From Pseudomonas sp. 14P_8.1_Bac3 (GTDB taxonomy: Bacteria; Pseudomonadota; Gammaproteobacteria; Pseudomonadales; Pseudomonadaceae), in contig NZ_JANLOD010000077.1 of NCBI RefSeq assembly GCF_025466085.1, forward strand, positions 1 through 41,924: a stretch of DNA of 41,924 nt. Direction: 5' to 3'. The position numbers were made by a program, and so were the translations under genes. Positions 7,691 through 17,000 of the stretch are shown one piece after another. The notes under the pieces are model-generated. The model had not been told where the DNA came from. It ran no database searches and saw only the letters and a program-made list of their open reading frames with translations. Within the stretch, counting starts at the first letter, position 1, and the number at the start of each line of letters is the position of its first letter.

Positions 7691-9269
7691 GGCGTCCAGT
7701 CCCCGCAGCAAGCAAGCCCAGCGACTGCTGCGCCTTTATCACTTCTATCGTTTGAGCGTCGGCATCACCCTGGTGCTGCTGATCTCCAGCAACCTCGACA
7801 ACCAGTTGCTGACCTTCTCCGACGACGATCTGCTGCGCAGCGGCAGCTGGTTGTACCTGGTGCTGAATATTTTGCTGGTGGTGTTCCTTGAGAACATCCG
7901 CCGTCCGGCACAACTGTTCACCCTGGCGCTGATCGACGTCCTGCTGCTGTGCGGTCTGTTCTACGCTGCCGGCGGTGTCGCCAGCGCCATTGGCAACCTG
8001 TTGGTCGTCTCGGTGGCCATCAGCAATGCCTTGTTGCGAGGACGCATCGGCCTGTTGATTGCTGCGGTCGGCGCGCTCGGCATTGTCGGTTTGAGCTTTA
8101 TCCTGAGCTTCAACCATCACGCCAGCCCTAACGATTACCTGCAAGTCGGCACGCTGGGTGCGCTATGTTTTGCGGCCGCCTTGCTGGTGCAAGGGCTGAT
8201 CCGGCGCGTGGAGGTCAGCGAAACGCTCGCCGAGCAAAGAGCCAGCGAGGTCATGGGGCTTGAAGCGCTCAATGCATTGATCCTGCAACGCATGCGTACC
8301 GGCATTCTGGTACTCGACAATCAGCGCCGTGTGCAACTGGCCAACCACAGCGCTTTGACCCTGCTGGGCCGGGACACGCTGGAAGGTCAACCGATCGACG
8401 ACTGCTCCCCCGCCCTGGTCGAACGCCTGCAACTGTGGCTGAACAATCCGACATTGCGCCCTCAAAGCCTGAAAGTCGCCGGCAGCGACCTGGAACTGCA
8501 ACCGAGCTTCATTGCCCTCGACCAAAGCGCGCACCGTCAGACGCTGGTATTTCTCGAAGACCTCGCGCAAATCACCCAACAGGCCCAGCAACTGAAGCTG
8601 GTTGCCCTCGGCCGCCTGACGGCCGGGATCGCCCACGAAATACGCAACCCGCTGGGTGCCATCAGTCATGCTGCCCAGCTGCTGCAAGAGTCGGAGGAGC
8701 TCAACAGCGCAGATCGCCGTCTGACCCAGATAATTCAGGATCACTCTCAGCGCATGAATCGGGTAATCGAAAACGTCCTGCAATTGTCCCGCCGCCAGCA
8801 GACCGTGCCGCAACGGCTCGATCTGAAACCGTGGCTGGAACAGTTCGTTGTGGAAAGCCGTGAAGGTGCGCTCGACCGCCAGCAGATTCACCTGCGCATC
8901 GGTTCAGGCGACTTCAAAACCCTGATGGACCCGAACCAGTTGACCCAGGTACTCGACAATCTGTTGCGCAACGCCTGGCGTCATAGCGCTCAGGCCCACG
9001 ATCAGGCGCAGGTCTGGCTCGACCTGTTCATCGACCCCGACACCCAGTTGCCGATCATCGAGGTGCTGGACGATGGCGCTGGAGTGGCGCCGGATCAGCA
9101 GGTGCATTTGTTCGAACCCTTCTTTACTACCAGCGCACAAGGCACCGGGCTGGGGCTTTATCTGTCCCGTGAACTGTGCGAAAGCAATCAGGCCCGCCTA
9201 GACTTCAAACCACGCCAAGGGGGCGGCTGCTTTCGCATCACCTTTGCTCACGGACGGAAACAAGGTTGA
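7680..9269 (+). CDS. pilS: Sensor histidine kinase PilS
   Basis: A 529-residue membrane kinase that, with PilR, controls transcription of the major type IV pilin. Six hydrophobic segments fill residues 25-175. A PAS-like domain (about 195-290), a HisKA domain with GIAHEIRNPLG, and an HATPase domain ending in GTGLGLYLSRELCESNQA follow. The GTG at 7680 puts the phosphorylated His at residue 319, the number known for P. aeruginosa PilS, and gives the family length. A TTG at 7659 is an in-frame alternative. The pilR ATG is 2 bp after the stop. In P. aeruginosa PilS senses pilin in the inner membrane. Confidence 0.93.
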   Translation: MIAEASSPRSKQAQRLLRLYHFYRLSVGITLVLLISSNLDNQLLTFSDDDLLRSGSWLYLVLNILLVVFLENIRRPAQLFTLALIDVLLLCGLFYAAGGVASAIGNLLVVSVAISNALLRGRIGLLIAAVGALGIVGLSFILSFNHHASPNDYLQVGTLGALCFAAALLVQGLIRRVEVSETLAEQRASEVMGLEALNALILQRMRTGILVLDNQRRVQLANHSALTLLGRDTLEGQPIDDCSPALVERLQLWLNNPTLRPQSLKVAGSDLELQPSFIALDQSAHRQTLVFLEDLAQITQQAQQLKLVALGRLTAGIAHEIRNPLGAISHAAQLLQESEELNSADRRLTQIIQDHSQRMNRVIENVLQLSRRQQTVPQRLDLKPWLEQFVVESREGALDRQQIHLRIGSGDFKTLMDPNQLTQVLDNLLRNAWRHSAQAHDQAQVWLDLFIDPDTQLPIIEVLDDGAGVAPDQQVHLFEPFFTTSAQGTGLGLYLSRELCESNQARLDFKPRQGGGCFRITFAHGRKQG

Positions 9270-9271
9270 AC

Positions 9272-10603
9272 ATGAGCCAACAGCAAAAAATCCTGATCGT
9301 CGACGACGAACCGGATATCCGCGAACTCCTGGAAATCACTCTGGGACGCATGAAACTCGACACCTTCAGTGCGCGCAACGTCAGCGAAGCCCAGGCCCTG
9401 CTGAAGCGCGAGACCTTCGACCTGTGCCTGACCGACATGCGCCTGCCGGATGGAACCGGCCTGGAGCTCGTGCAGCACATCCAGCAACGGTATCCGCAAG
9501 TGCCGGTGGCGATGATCACTGCTTATGGCAGCCTGGAAACCGCGATCAACGCCCTCAAGGCCGGCGCTTTCGATTTCCTGACCAAACCGGTAGACCTCGC
9601 GCGCCTGCGCGAACTGGTCAGCAGCGCACTGCGCATGCCGGCGCCGGGCGGCAGCGTCGATCGCCGGTTGCTGGGTGATTCGCTACCGATGCGCAGTCTG
9701 CGTAAACAAATCGACAAGCTGGCCCGCAGTCAGGCACCGGTGTACATCAGTGGCGAGTCCGGCAGCGGCAAGGAACTGGTCGCGCGACTGATCCACGAAC
9801 AAGGGTCGCGCGCCAACCAGCCGTTTATCCCGGTGAACTGCGGGGCCATCCCTTCGGAACTGATGGAAAGCGAATTTTTCGGCCATCGCAAAGGCAGCTT
9901 CAGCGGTGCCATCGAAGACAAACCCGGGCTGTTTCAGGCGGCCCATGGCGGTACGCTGTTCCTCGACGAAGTGGCGGATTTGCCACTGGCGATGCAAGTC
10001 AAACTATTGCGGGCAATCCAGGAAAAAGCCATTCGCAGCGTGGGCGGGCAACAGGAAACGGTGGTCGACGTGCGCATCCTTTGCGCGACCCACAAAGACC
10101 TCGATGCCGAAGTCGCTGCCGAACGCTTTCGCCAGGATTTGTACTACCGGCTCAATGTCATCGAACTGCGGGTTCCGCCCTTGCGCGAACGCCGCGATGA
10201 CATTGAACCGCTGGTCAGTCATGTCCTCACACGCCTGGCCGCAGCGAGTGGCCAGCCCGCCACGACGCTCCATCCGCAAGCGCTCGACGCGCTGAAAAGC
10301 TATCGCTTTCCGGGCAACGTACGGGAACTGGAGAACATGCTCGAACGGGCGCACACCTTGTGTGAAAACAATCAGATCGAAGCCAGCGACCTGCGCCTGG
10401 CCGAAAGCAACAGCACCGCGGACAGCGGCGTGCCGGACCTGACGCAGATCGACAACCTGGAAGATTATCTGGATAACGTCGAACGCAAACTCATTCTCCA
10501 GGCGCTGGAGGAAACCCGCTGGAACCGCACCGCAGCGGCTCAGCGGCTGAATTTGTCGTTTCGGTCGATGCGGTACCGGTTAAAGAAGTTCGGCCTGGAT
10601 TGA
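9272..10603 (+). CDS. pilR: Sigma-54 response regulator PilR
   Basis: A 443-residue NtrC-type activator of pilA. The receiver domain (about 5-115) has the phospho-acceptor Asp55 in LTDMRLPDG and Lys105 in LTKP. The AAA+ domain (about 135-365) has Walker A GESGSGKE at 161-168 and Walker B GGTLFLDE at 226-233. The C-terminal Fis-type helix-turn-helix includes NRTAAAQRLNLSFRSMRYRLKK. The sigma-54 contact loop reads GSFSGA at 208-213 in place of the usual GAFTGA. It lies 2 bp after pilS and forms one unit with it. Confidence 0.97.
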   Translation: MSQQQKILIVDDEPDIRELLEITLGRMKLDTFSARNVSEAQALLKRETFDLCLTDMRLPDGTGLELVQHIQQRYPQVPVAMITAYGSLETAINALKAGAFDFLTKPVDLARLRELVSSALRMPAPGGSVDRRLLGDSLPMRSLRKQIDKLARSQAPVYISGESGSGKELVARLIHEQGSRANQPFIPVNCGAIPSELMESEFFGHRKGSFSGAIEDKPGLFQAAHGGTLFLDEVADLPLAMQVKLLRAIQEKAIRSVGGQQETVVDVRILCATHKDLDAEVAAERFRQDLYYRLNVIELRVPPLRERRDDIEPLVSHVLTRLAAASGQPATTLHPQALDALKSYRFPGNVRELENMLERAHTLCENNQIEASDLRLAESNSTADSGVPDLTQIDNLEDYLDNVERKLILQALEETRWNRTAAAQRLNLSFRSMRYRLKKFGLD

Positions 10604-10608
10604 GATGG

Positions 10609-10632
10609 CCTTCGCGGGCAAGCCTCGCTCCT
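10609..10632. repeat. Single degenerate REP after pilR
   Basis: CTTCGCGGGCAAGC followed by a partial CTCGCTCCT looks like one arm of a REP. It begins about 6 bp after the pilR stop. There is no opposite arm. It may serve the 3' ends of both pilR and the convergent thiO. Confidence 0.6.
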
Positions 10633-10669
10633 TGAGGTTAGGCGCCCGCCTCCACGCCGATTTTTTCGA

Positions 10670-11770
10670 CTAGATCCGCCCGCTCGGTGCATACGGCGCC
10701 GGATCAATGATCGGCGGCCTGCCCAGCATCATTTCCACAAACAACTGACACGACGCCGGCGCCAGCACCAATCCGTTGCGATAATGCCCGCAGTTCAGCC
10801 ACAGCCCGTCAAAGCCCGGCACCCGGCCGATGTAGGGAATCCCCTCTGGCGAGCCCGGCCGCAGCCCAGCCCAATGCCCGACCACTTCGGCATCAGCCAG
10901 CGCCGGAATCAACTCCACCGCCGACGCTTTCAGACTTTCGAGCGCCGACGCAGTGGGTGCCTTGTCGTAGCCTTCATGCTCCAGCGTACTGCCAATCAGA
11001 ATGTGTCCATCCCGACGCGGAATTGCATAACGCCCCTTGGCCAGCACCATGCTTGGCAGGAAGTCCGCCGCGCATTTGTAGAGGATCATCTGCCCCTTCA
11101 CCGGCTCGACCGGCAGTTCCAGCCCCAGGCTTTTCAGCAGATCACCGCTCCAGGCGCCAGCGGTCAAGACCACTTGATCACCGTGGACAACGCCCGTCGA
11201 CGTCTGTACGCCGACGACTTTATCGCCTTCACGAACGAACCCGCTGACTTCGCATTGCTCGTGGATCGTCACATTCGGTAGCGCCAGCAAAGCCGCCTTG
11301 AGCGATTTCACCAACCGTGGATTACGCACATTGGCCACATTGGCCATGTAAATCGCCCGGGAAAAACCGGGGCCCAATACCGGCACGGCGTCGTGGGCCG
11401 CCGAGATATCCACAGCCCGCAGCGGACGGTTTTCCCGTTGGGCCCAGGCCAGCGCCTCGGCCTCATCATCCAGATCCAGCCAGTACAGGCCGGTGGTGTG
11501 CACCTCGGGATCGACACCGGTTGCGGCGAACAACCGCTCGCCAAGCTGTGGATAAAAATCCTGGGACCAGTGGGCCAGTGCGGTGACCGCTGGGCTGTAG
11601 CGCCATGGATAGAGCGGCGAAACAATGCCGCCACCGGCCCAGGAGGATTCCTGGCCGACATTGGAACGATCCAGCAGCACAACGCTATGTACTTCGGACG
11701 CGAGATTGAACGCCGTCAACAGGCCAATCACACCACCGCCGACAATCACCACTTGTTGTTGCATGGTCAT
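10670..11770 (-). CDS. thiO: Glycine oxidase ThiO (FAD-dependent)
   Basis: A 366-residue flavoprotein of the D-amino-acid oxidase (DAO) family. ThiO oxidises glycine to iminoglycine for the thiazole part of thiamine. The N-terminal dinucleotide fold VVIVGGGVIGLLTAF starts at about residue 6, and a C-terminal FAD contact segment reads LWLNCGHYRNGLVLAP. I chose the ATG at 11770 because of a GGAT ribosome-site-like stretch before it; an ATG 6 nt further in and a TTG at 11782 are alternatives. It lies between the pilSR pair and the minor pilins, as in P. aeruginosa (PA4548), but has no evident part in pilus work. A generic D-amino-acid dehydrogenase is the other reading. Confidence 0.85.
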   Translation of the reverse strand: MTMQQQVVIVGGGVIGLLTAFNLASEVHSVVLLDRSNVGQESSWAGGGIVSPLYPWRYSPAVTALAHWSQDFYPQLGERLFAATGVDPEVHTTGLYWLDLDDEAEALAWAQRENRPLRAVDISAAHDAVPVLGPGFSRAIYMANVANVRNPRLVKSLKAALLALPNVTIHEQCEVSGFVREGDKVVGVQTSTGVVHGDQVVLTAGAWSGDLLKSLGLELPVEPVKGQMILYKCAADFLPSMVLAKGRYAIPRRDGHILIGSTLEHEGYDKAPTASALESLKASAVELIPALADAEVVGHWAGLRPGSPEGIPYIGRVPGFDGLWLNCGHYRNGLVLAPASCQLFVEMMLGRPPIIDPAPYAPSGRI

Positions 11771-11825
11771 GCTCTGATCCAACCGTTAGATAGACACAGG
11801 GCGCAAGAGGCGCCCGAAAAGAACT

Positions 11826-12227
11826 TCAGCGACCCCAGCAATCCTTGGTGGTCAGCCCGGCCGTCGCGTTGACCATGCTTCGGACGCCGGTGTTGGTGAT
11901 GGTGAAATCGCCGCACTTGTCAGTCGCCATGGTGCTGCCGGCCTTGCGCGTGGCGGTCAGCAGGAATGTCTGATCGGCCAGGGTCGGGGTGATGGTGTAA
12001 TTGTCATTGCCGGCGCTCAGCCCGGTCGCACCGGTGTAGACACTCGACTTCGAGTAAAACCGTTCAAGTATCTGCGCCTGCTCGGTGAGCAGTCCCGCCA
12101 CTTCTGTCCGACGACCTTTTTTCACGTACTCGGTGAGGCTCGGGTAGCCAATGGTCATGATGATCCCGATGATCGCAACTACGATCATGATTTCGATCAG
12201 GGTAAAACCGCGGTTGGATCTGCGCAT
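11826..12227 (-). CDS. pilE: Minor type IV pilin PilE
   Basis: A 133-residue pre-pilin. The short leader MRRSNRG is cut by PilD before Phe8, and the conserved Glu5 of the mature protein is Glu12. A hydrophobic N-terminal helix (about 8-30) is followed by a globular head with two cysteines, Cys105 and Cys130, placed as in the disulfide D-loop of pilins. It is the last gene of the minor pilin operon, 14 bp after pilY1. Minor pilins form the priming complex at the pilus tip. Confidence 0.93.
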   Translation of the reverse strand: MRRSNRGFTLIEIMIVVAIIGIIMTIGYPSLTEYVKKGRRTEVAGLLTEQAQILERFYSKSSVYTGATGLSAGNDNYTITPTLADQTFLLTATRKAGSTMATDKCGDFTITNTGVRSMVNATAGLTTKDCWGR

Positions 12228-12241
12228 GCCTCAACTCTCAC

Positions 12242-15200
12242 TTACTGAATTTGTCGCCACATGATGCGACGGCTGCCGCCGCCGGCTTTCTCCACCAGCG
12301 AATAAGGCTTCGCACTGGAGTCAGTGACAATCTTGCGGGCGCCTCCGTTGACGATGCCATTCAAACTCGGCATCCCGGTAGCGAACATCGCACCGCTGGT
12401 TATCGTATCGGCGCTATCGACCACCCCGTCACCATTGGTGTCGAGCACCGCATAGTTGAGCATCTTACCGCTGAATGCATCCAGTTCGACCAGTTTGCCA
12501 GTGCCGAAACTGACACATGGGTCTGTAGTGTCGATGCTGGCGGTGGTAAATACGATTCGTCCCAGCACCAGTGCCGCCTGGTTGATCACCCGCTCACCAG
12601 TCAATGCGCTGTTGTAGACCAGTGGCAGGTACCAGCCCTTCTCCGCCGGATACGTCGTTTCATTCTGGCTCGTCGTAATGAACTGCCCTGAGCTTCCCGA
12701 GAACACACCCGTCACCGATTGGACCTGCAAACTGGAGGTGGTGATCTGGCCGGAGCCACCATCCGCATCCCACACGGCGTAAAACGCCTGAAGATCCTTG
12801 TTGGACTTGTCGACGGTTTCGTTGAATTTGCCGGTGCCGAAAAACACCACCTTGCCGCCCAGAGAGTTGTCCGCCAGCAACGGCTGCGCGGTGATCGGCT
12901 GCGTCGCACCGCCTGCCGCGGTGAACAACGGCTTACCGGAAAATGCCACGCCCCAGGTGTCCGTGGTGGCGCCGCTCAAATCAAACTTCCAGAGCCGTCC
13001 TTTCAGGTCGCCACCATAGGCGGCCTGCACCACATTCTGCGAGTTGACCTTGAGCTCCACCGACGACAAACCGTTGGTAGTCTCCGTGCTGTCAATGACG
13101 ATTTTCTTGATCAGTGAACCATCGCGAATGTCCACCACGTACAACGCCGCCACCCCCGAATTACTGCCATAGCCGTTGGAGATAAACGCTGCCCAACGAC
13201 CATCCGCCAAGCGTGCCACTTCCGGGTGAGCGTAGGCATAACCCAGGTCATTGAAAACGTTCGCCGTATTCGCGGTGGCCGGTGCACTGAATTCCCACAA
13301 CGCCTTGGTCACGTTACCGGCCGAAGCGTCAAACAGCTGCAACGCGTAAAAGGTCTTGCCGCCCGCCCCCGTCCCGCCGATCGCCAGGGTTTTCCAGGCA
13401 CCGTTGAGTTGCGCATCGAAGACGCCAACCTGCCCGTCGACCAGAAACTTGTGACTGACACCATTGTTGTAGCCGGTATCGGCGATAAGGCGCAGCGATG
13501 GCAATACACTGGAAGGCATGTAGGCATAGCGCCTGGTGCCGTCACTTGAGTTGATGACGCTGACAAAACCGTCGTTGCCGTTGACTACCAGACTGCTTTT
13601 CATGCCGCTGGACGTGCTGCTGGCTTTAACGGCGAGATAGTTGCTGTAGCTGGTGTCGTTCACCAGATCGGACGCAGTTTTGTCCGTCGGCGATGCCAAC
13701 ACCAACGGTGAGTTGATGATGTCGCCGAGCAGCACGCTGCGTACTTTCAAACCGGTTTTATTGGTGCCCTTGCTCCACTCCACCAAGTCGTTGCCGGTGA
13801 TGCCGGTGGGCAGCCCCTGACTGAGCACCGTCTGTTGTGCCGGGGCGAAATTGGTGTAGGCCAGAGTGACAGGCGCATTGCTGGCACTGTTCCACGACTG
13901 GTAAATCGGGGCGGTGGCGCCAGGCACGATGGCCGTATCCGTACTCCAGAGCACCGTGTCGGTATTCACCGAACCTGTGGCGGTGAACCCATAGGATTTG
14001 ACTGTCCCTCGCCAGTCCTTGGGATCGTAGCTGGATTGGTAGTACGAAGATCCAATTCCGACAATTGCACTGCTGACGGTGCCACCTCCGCCTGATCCGG
14101 CTTTCGAGGTGATGTCACTCAGGGCTGATGACAGCGCGGTATTGAGGCCTGCACTGTCTGTTGCCTGGTAATACTTGCCCTGCCCGTAAGCCGCCGCGTC
14201 CGACAACATCTGATTCGCCGACGTGAAACCCACGGTGTAGGTGTTCATGTTTTGCTTGGGAAAGTCCGGCTCATTCCAGCTTTTGCCGCTGGCATCGGTG
14301 CCAGTGGTGCGCATGTCGATATCGAAGGCGAATTTGGCTATGTCGTCCAGGTAAAGGGTGTCGCCCTCGGTGTCCCCGGTAAGGTTGTTACCATCGTTCG
14401 CGCTGTTGCCGTCCCAGTTTGGCAAACGGGTCCCACCGAGCGGATCGTTGGTCGGGAAGGTCCGGTCAAACGTCGGCAGGCCATCGGTAATCACCACGCC
14501 GTAGTTTTTCTGACACCGATACTGGATGGGGCTGGTATAGGTGGAAGGCGTCGAGTTGTAGTACGGCGCCATGCCACGCATGTAGCGGGTGATCTCGTAA
14601 TAGGTTTCCGCCAATGGCGTGTTGGCGATGGCGCCGAGGCCATTTATCGAATTGATCAAGGCGTTGTAGTTCGTGTCGGCCTGGGCCTGCGTGACGCTGC
14701 CGCTTACTGGAGACAGATCACTGACGGCACGGGCAATGAAGCCGCCGGGGCCGGAGTTGCTGTTGGTGGGCGGGTTGAAGGTCGCCAGGCCTATTCGCAA
14801 TGACCGGTTGCTGGAGACTAGATTGGTGGACACACCCTGTGCAACGTTGATGCGGTAATCGTTGGGTATCGCACCGGTGGTGTAATCCCGGCTCGCGCCA
14901 TTCGCTAGCGTCACCAGATAGGACAGGTAGTTCGCCGTGTAACGGGTGTTTTCATTGCCCACCGGGTCGGGTAGCTTCAGGCAGATCGATGACAGCCCCA
15001 AAAAACCTCGATAAAACCCGTACCAGTTACCAATGGTGGAGCACCCGCCGCGATTCAAACTCGACAAGGCGATATTTGTATCGGTCATGTCCAGATTCTG
15101 GCCACTGAAACAAGAGGTGTTGGAACTGCAGTTCGCAATTTGCGGGCGACTGGCATTCGGATCGAACCCCGACGCCCAGATGATGTTGTTCATACTCCCC

Positions 15201-15361
15201 GAATCATCGATCAGCAGCATCACGTTTGGCGGTACTGCCGCAGCGCTCAGCAAGGGCGAATCCGATGGCGTAAACGCGTACGCCGGGGCCGACAGGTACA
15301 AGCCCAATAGAACGCCGCAAAACATTCTCAAAATGCCGAAGCGTCCCTCAGTACTTCGCAT
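12242..15361 (-). CDS. pilY1: Type IV pilus tip adhesin PilY1
   Basis: A 1039-residue secreted protein at the pilus tip that acts in adhesion, surface sensing and control of extension and retraction. A signal peptide ends near AYA29. A von Willebrand A-like domain starts with NVMLLIDDSGSM, whose MIDAS residues are Asp52, Ser54 and Ser56. The C-terminal half is the PilY1 beta-propeller. It holds an EF-hand-like calcium site, DTNGDGVVD, at 974-982, equivalent to the site that controls retraction in P. aeruginosa. I see no RGD motif. The ATG at 15361 follows a GGAGAG inside pilX and overlaps it by 14 nt; the earlier open frame gives no signal peptide at its start. It is somewhat shorter than P. 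aeruginosa PilY1 (about 1160). Confidence 0.95.
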   Translation of the reverse strand: MRSTEGRFGILRMFCGVLLGLYLSAPAYAFTPSDSPLLSAAAVPPNVMLLIDDSGSMNNIIWASGFDPNASRPQIANCSSNTSCFSGQNLDMTDTNIALSSLNRGGCSTIGNWYGFYRGFLGLSSICLKLPDPVGNENTRYTANYLSYLVTLANGASRDYTTGAIPNDYRINVAQGVSTNLVSSNRSLRIGLATFNPPTNSNSGPGGFIARAVSDLSPVSGSVTQAQADTNYNALINSINGLGAIANTPLAETYYEITRYMRGMAPYYNSTPSTYTSPIQYRCQKNYGVVITDGLPTFDRTFPTNDPLGGTRLPNWDGNSANDGNNLTGDTEGDTLYLDDIAKFAFDIDMRTTGTDASGKSWNEPDFPKQNMNTYTVGFTSANQMLSDAAAYGQGKYYQATDSAGLNTALSSALSDITSKAGSGGGGTVSSAIVGIGSSYYQSSYDPKDWRGTVKSYGFTATGSVNTDTVLWSTDTAIVPGATAPIYQSWNSASNAPVTLAYTNFAPAQQTVLSQGLPTGITGNDLVEWSKGTNKTGLKVRSVLLGDIINSPLVLASPTDKTASDLVNDTSYSNYLAVKASSTSSGMKSSLVVNGNDGFVSVINSSDGTRRYAYMPSSVLPSLRLIADTGYNNGVSHKFLVDGQVGVFDAQLNGAWKTLAIGGTGAGGKTFYALQLFDASAGNVTKALWEFSAPATANTANVFNDLGYAYAHPEVARLADGRWAAFISNGYGSNSGVAALYVVDIRDGSLIKKIVIDSTETTNGLSSVELKVNSQNVVQAAYGGDLKGRLWKFDLSGATTDTWGVAFSGKPLFTAAGGATQPITAQPLLADNSLGGKVVFFGTGKFNETVDKSNKDLQAFYAVWDADGGSGQITTSSLQVQSVTGVFSGSSGQFITTSQNETTYPAEKGWYLPLVYNSALTGERVINQAALVLGRIVFTTASIDTTDPCVSFGTGKLVELDAFSGKMLNYAVLDTNGDGVVDSADTITSGAMFATGMPSLNGIVNGGARKIVTDSSAKPYSLVEKAGGGSRRIMWRQIQ

Positions 15362-15830
15362 AAATACTCTCCACCACACTGCGAACGTTATTGCCCACGA
15401 TGGCCACAGCCGTGACCCGGTAAAGCGTCGCAGAGGTGTTGCTCGGCACATTGACGGCATTCAGCGTAACGCCGATGTTCTGTACCCCATAAAAGCCGTT
15501 CGCGGCCGCAATCCAGGTGACACCCGACGTGGAATTGAACCCCGCGGCGGTGATCGACGACGACTCCGCCGGCGGCGCGCATTGCGTGGTACTGCTGCAA
15601 ACCGGCAGGGTGTAGGTGGACACCTGCACCGCACTTTCGCCGATGCGCAATGCGGCTTCGGCGATCTGGAACGATTGATTGCGCAGGGTCACGCTGGTGG
15701 CCATTTTTTCCTGCAAGTTGGCGTTCTGCATGGATGAAATACCGATCAATGTCAGCAATAACAGGAACACCAGGCTGACCAGCAGCGCCATGCCACGCTG
15801 GCGGTCAGAGGCTATGGAGTGATAATTCAT
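15348..15830 (-). CDS. pilX: Minor type IV pilin PilX
   Basis: A 160-residue protein with a PilX N-terminal segment. The cleavage site is RQRG13-MALLV, then a long hydrophobic helix ending in SMQNANLQEKMA. Position 5 of the mature protein is Val, not the usual Glu, which is a known trait of PilX/GspK-type tip pilins. The ATG at 15830 follows GGGAGGG at a good distance. Two cysteines (VCSSTTQC) lie near the middle. It sits 10 bp after pilW and overlaps pilY1 by 14 nt. Confidence 0.92.
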   Translation of the reverse strand: MNYHSIASDRQRGMALLVSLVFLLLLTLIGISSMQNANLQEKMATSVTLRNQSFQIAEAALRIGESAVQVSTYTLPVCSSTTQCAPPAESSSITAAGFNSTSGVTWIAAANGFYGVQNIGVTLNAVNVPSNTSATLYRVTAVAIVGNNVRSVVESIYAKY

Positions 15831-15840
15831 TGGCCCTCCC

Positions 15841-16554
15841 TCAAGGCAAGCGGTTGCGCAAAGCGGCAACCACGTTGAAGGTTTGATCACGAACCTTAGC
15901 GTTCGGGTCGAACAGGGTCAGCGTCAGACGCACACTTCTGATTCGCGCAGGGTCGGGCGGGTTGGTACTGTAACTGGACGCAGAGGTGTCAGTGGCCGAT
16001 GCAGCGAGACCGAAACTCACATCGAATGTCCTGACGTTGTCGACCAGCACCTGCTGGGCCGGCGTTCCAACGCCGCTGCCCATTGTCAGCTGGTTGTTCT
16101 TGAGGCTGTAGATCAGCCGCCGAATCGGAAACGCCAATTGTCCCGCGGCGGGCGCCCGCAAATTTGAATAGGCCGTCGCCGCCGTTCGACAATCCGAAAC
16201 GACTGTCCAGGTCGGTACACCGCCCCCCGCGCCCACATCGGCAGTCACCAAGGTGAGGTTGAGATTGGCGTTGTCCCAACTGATCGGCGTTACCTGGCTG
16301 GCACTGAAACCGGTCCCGTCGCTTGCATCGGCAATGGTCCCCAGGCAGCCAAACATCCCTACCATGCGGATTTCCTGAATCATCTTGCTCAGCACGAAAC
16401 GCGCGTCTTCCTGCATGTTGGCCGATGCGTTCTGACTGACATAGGTGTTTTTTGCCGCGATGAAAATCTGCACCACTCCGAGCACCACCACCAGACCCAG
16501 CGCCATCGCGATCAGCAACTCAATCAGACCGAAACCTCGATTGGAACGATTCAT
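15841..16554 (-). CDS. pilW: Minor type IV pilin PilW
   Basis: A 237-residue pre-pilin. The leader MNRSNRG precedes FGLIELLIAMALGLVVVLGVVQIF, with Glu12 as the mature Glu5. The larger C-terminal domain carries the PilW family features and two cysteines (FGCLG, SDCRT). Its ATG overlaps the pilV stop codon (ATGA), so translation is probably coupled. Confidence 0.92.
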   Translation of the reverse strand: MNRSNRGFGLIELLIAMALGLVVVLGVVQIFIAAKNTYVSQNASANMQEDARFVLSKMIQEIRMVGMFGCLGTIADASDGTGFSASQVTPISWDNANLNLTLVTADVGAGGGVPTWTVVSDCRTAATAYSNLRAPAAGQLAFPIRRLIYSLKNNQLTMGSGVGTPAQQVLVDNVRTFDVSFGLAASATDTSASSYSTNPPDPARIRSVRLTLTLFDPNAKVRDQTFNVVAALRNRLP

Positions 16555-17000
16555 GGCGTCGCCACCGGATCGACGCTGGCGCGACTGGTCAGCACAAAGC
16601 TGCGGCGGGCATTGGCCGTGTTGGCGGCCCGCGAGTCGTCCCAAGTGATGGTGATGGTGTAGACCCGCTGATTGAGCGTGACGCTGCCGGTGGCGGTGCT
16701 GCCGAGGAAACTGACGATGTTGGACGTGAAGTCGTAGAGGTCCTGATCCCGGGCGACATTCAGGTTGCCCGCAGCGGGTGGTGCGACGGTGTAGTCGGCG
16801 CCGGAATTGGCGCGGATGCGGTCCATCATGTCGTAGGCGATAAAACTCGCCTGGCTGGTCGTACGCGAGCTGTCGGTGTATTTCAGCGCATTGAGCTGAA
16901 ACGCCGCCGCCCCCAGCAGCCCCACGCTCAGAATCAACAGTGCCACCAGGACTTCAATCAGCGTCATGCCTTCCTGTGCACGTTTGCTCCATCCCCTCAT
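16551..17000 (-). CDS. pilV: Minor type IV pilin PilV
   Basis: A 149-residue pre-pilin. The leader ends in QEG11 before MTLIEVLVALLILSVGLLG, with Glu16 as the mature Glu5. The start at 17000 overlaps the fimU stop (ATGA). The frame is open for 13 more codons upstream, but those lie inside fimU. It connects the other minor pilins in the priming complex. Confidence 0.91.
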   Translation of the reverse strand: MRGWSKRAQEGMTLIEVLVALLILSVGLLGAAAFQLNALKYTDSSRTTSQASFIAYDMMDRIRANSGADYTVAPPAAGNLNVARDQDLYDFTSNIVSFLGSTATGSVTLNQRVYTITITWDDSRAANTANARRSFVLTSRASVDPVATP

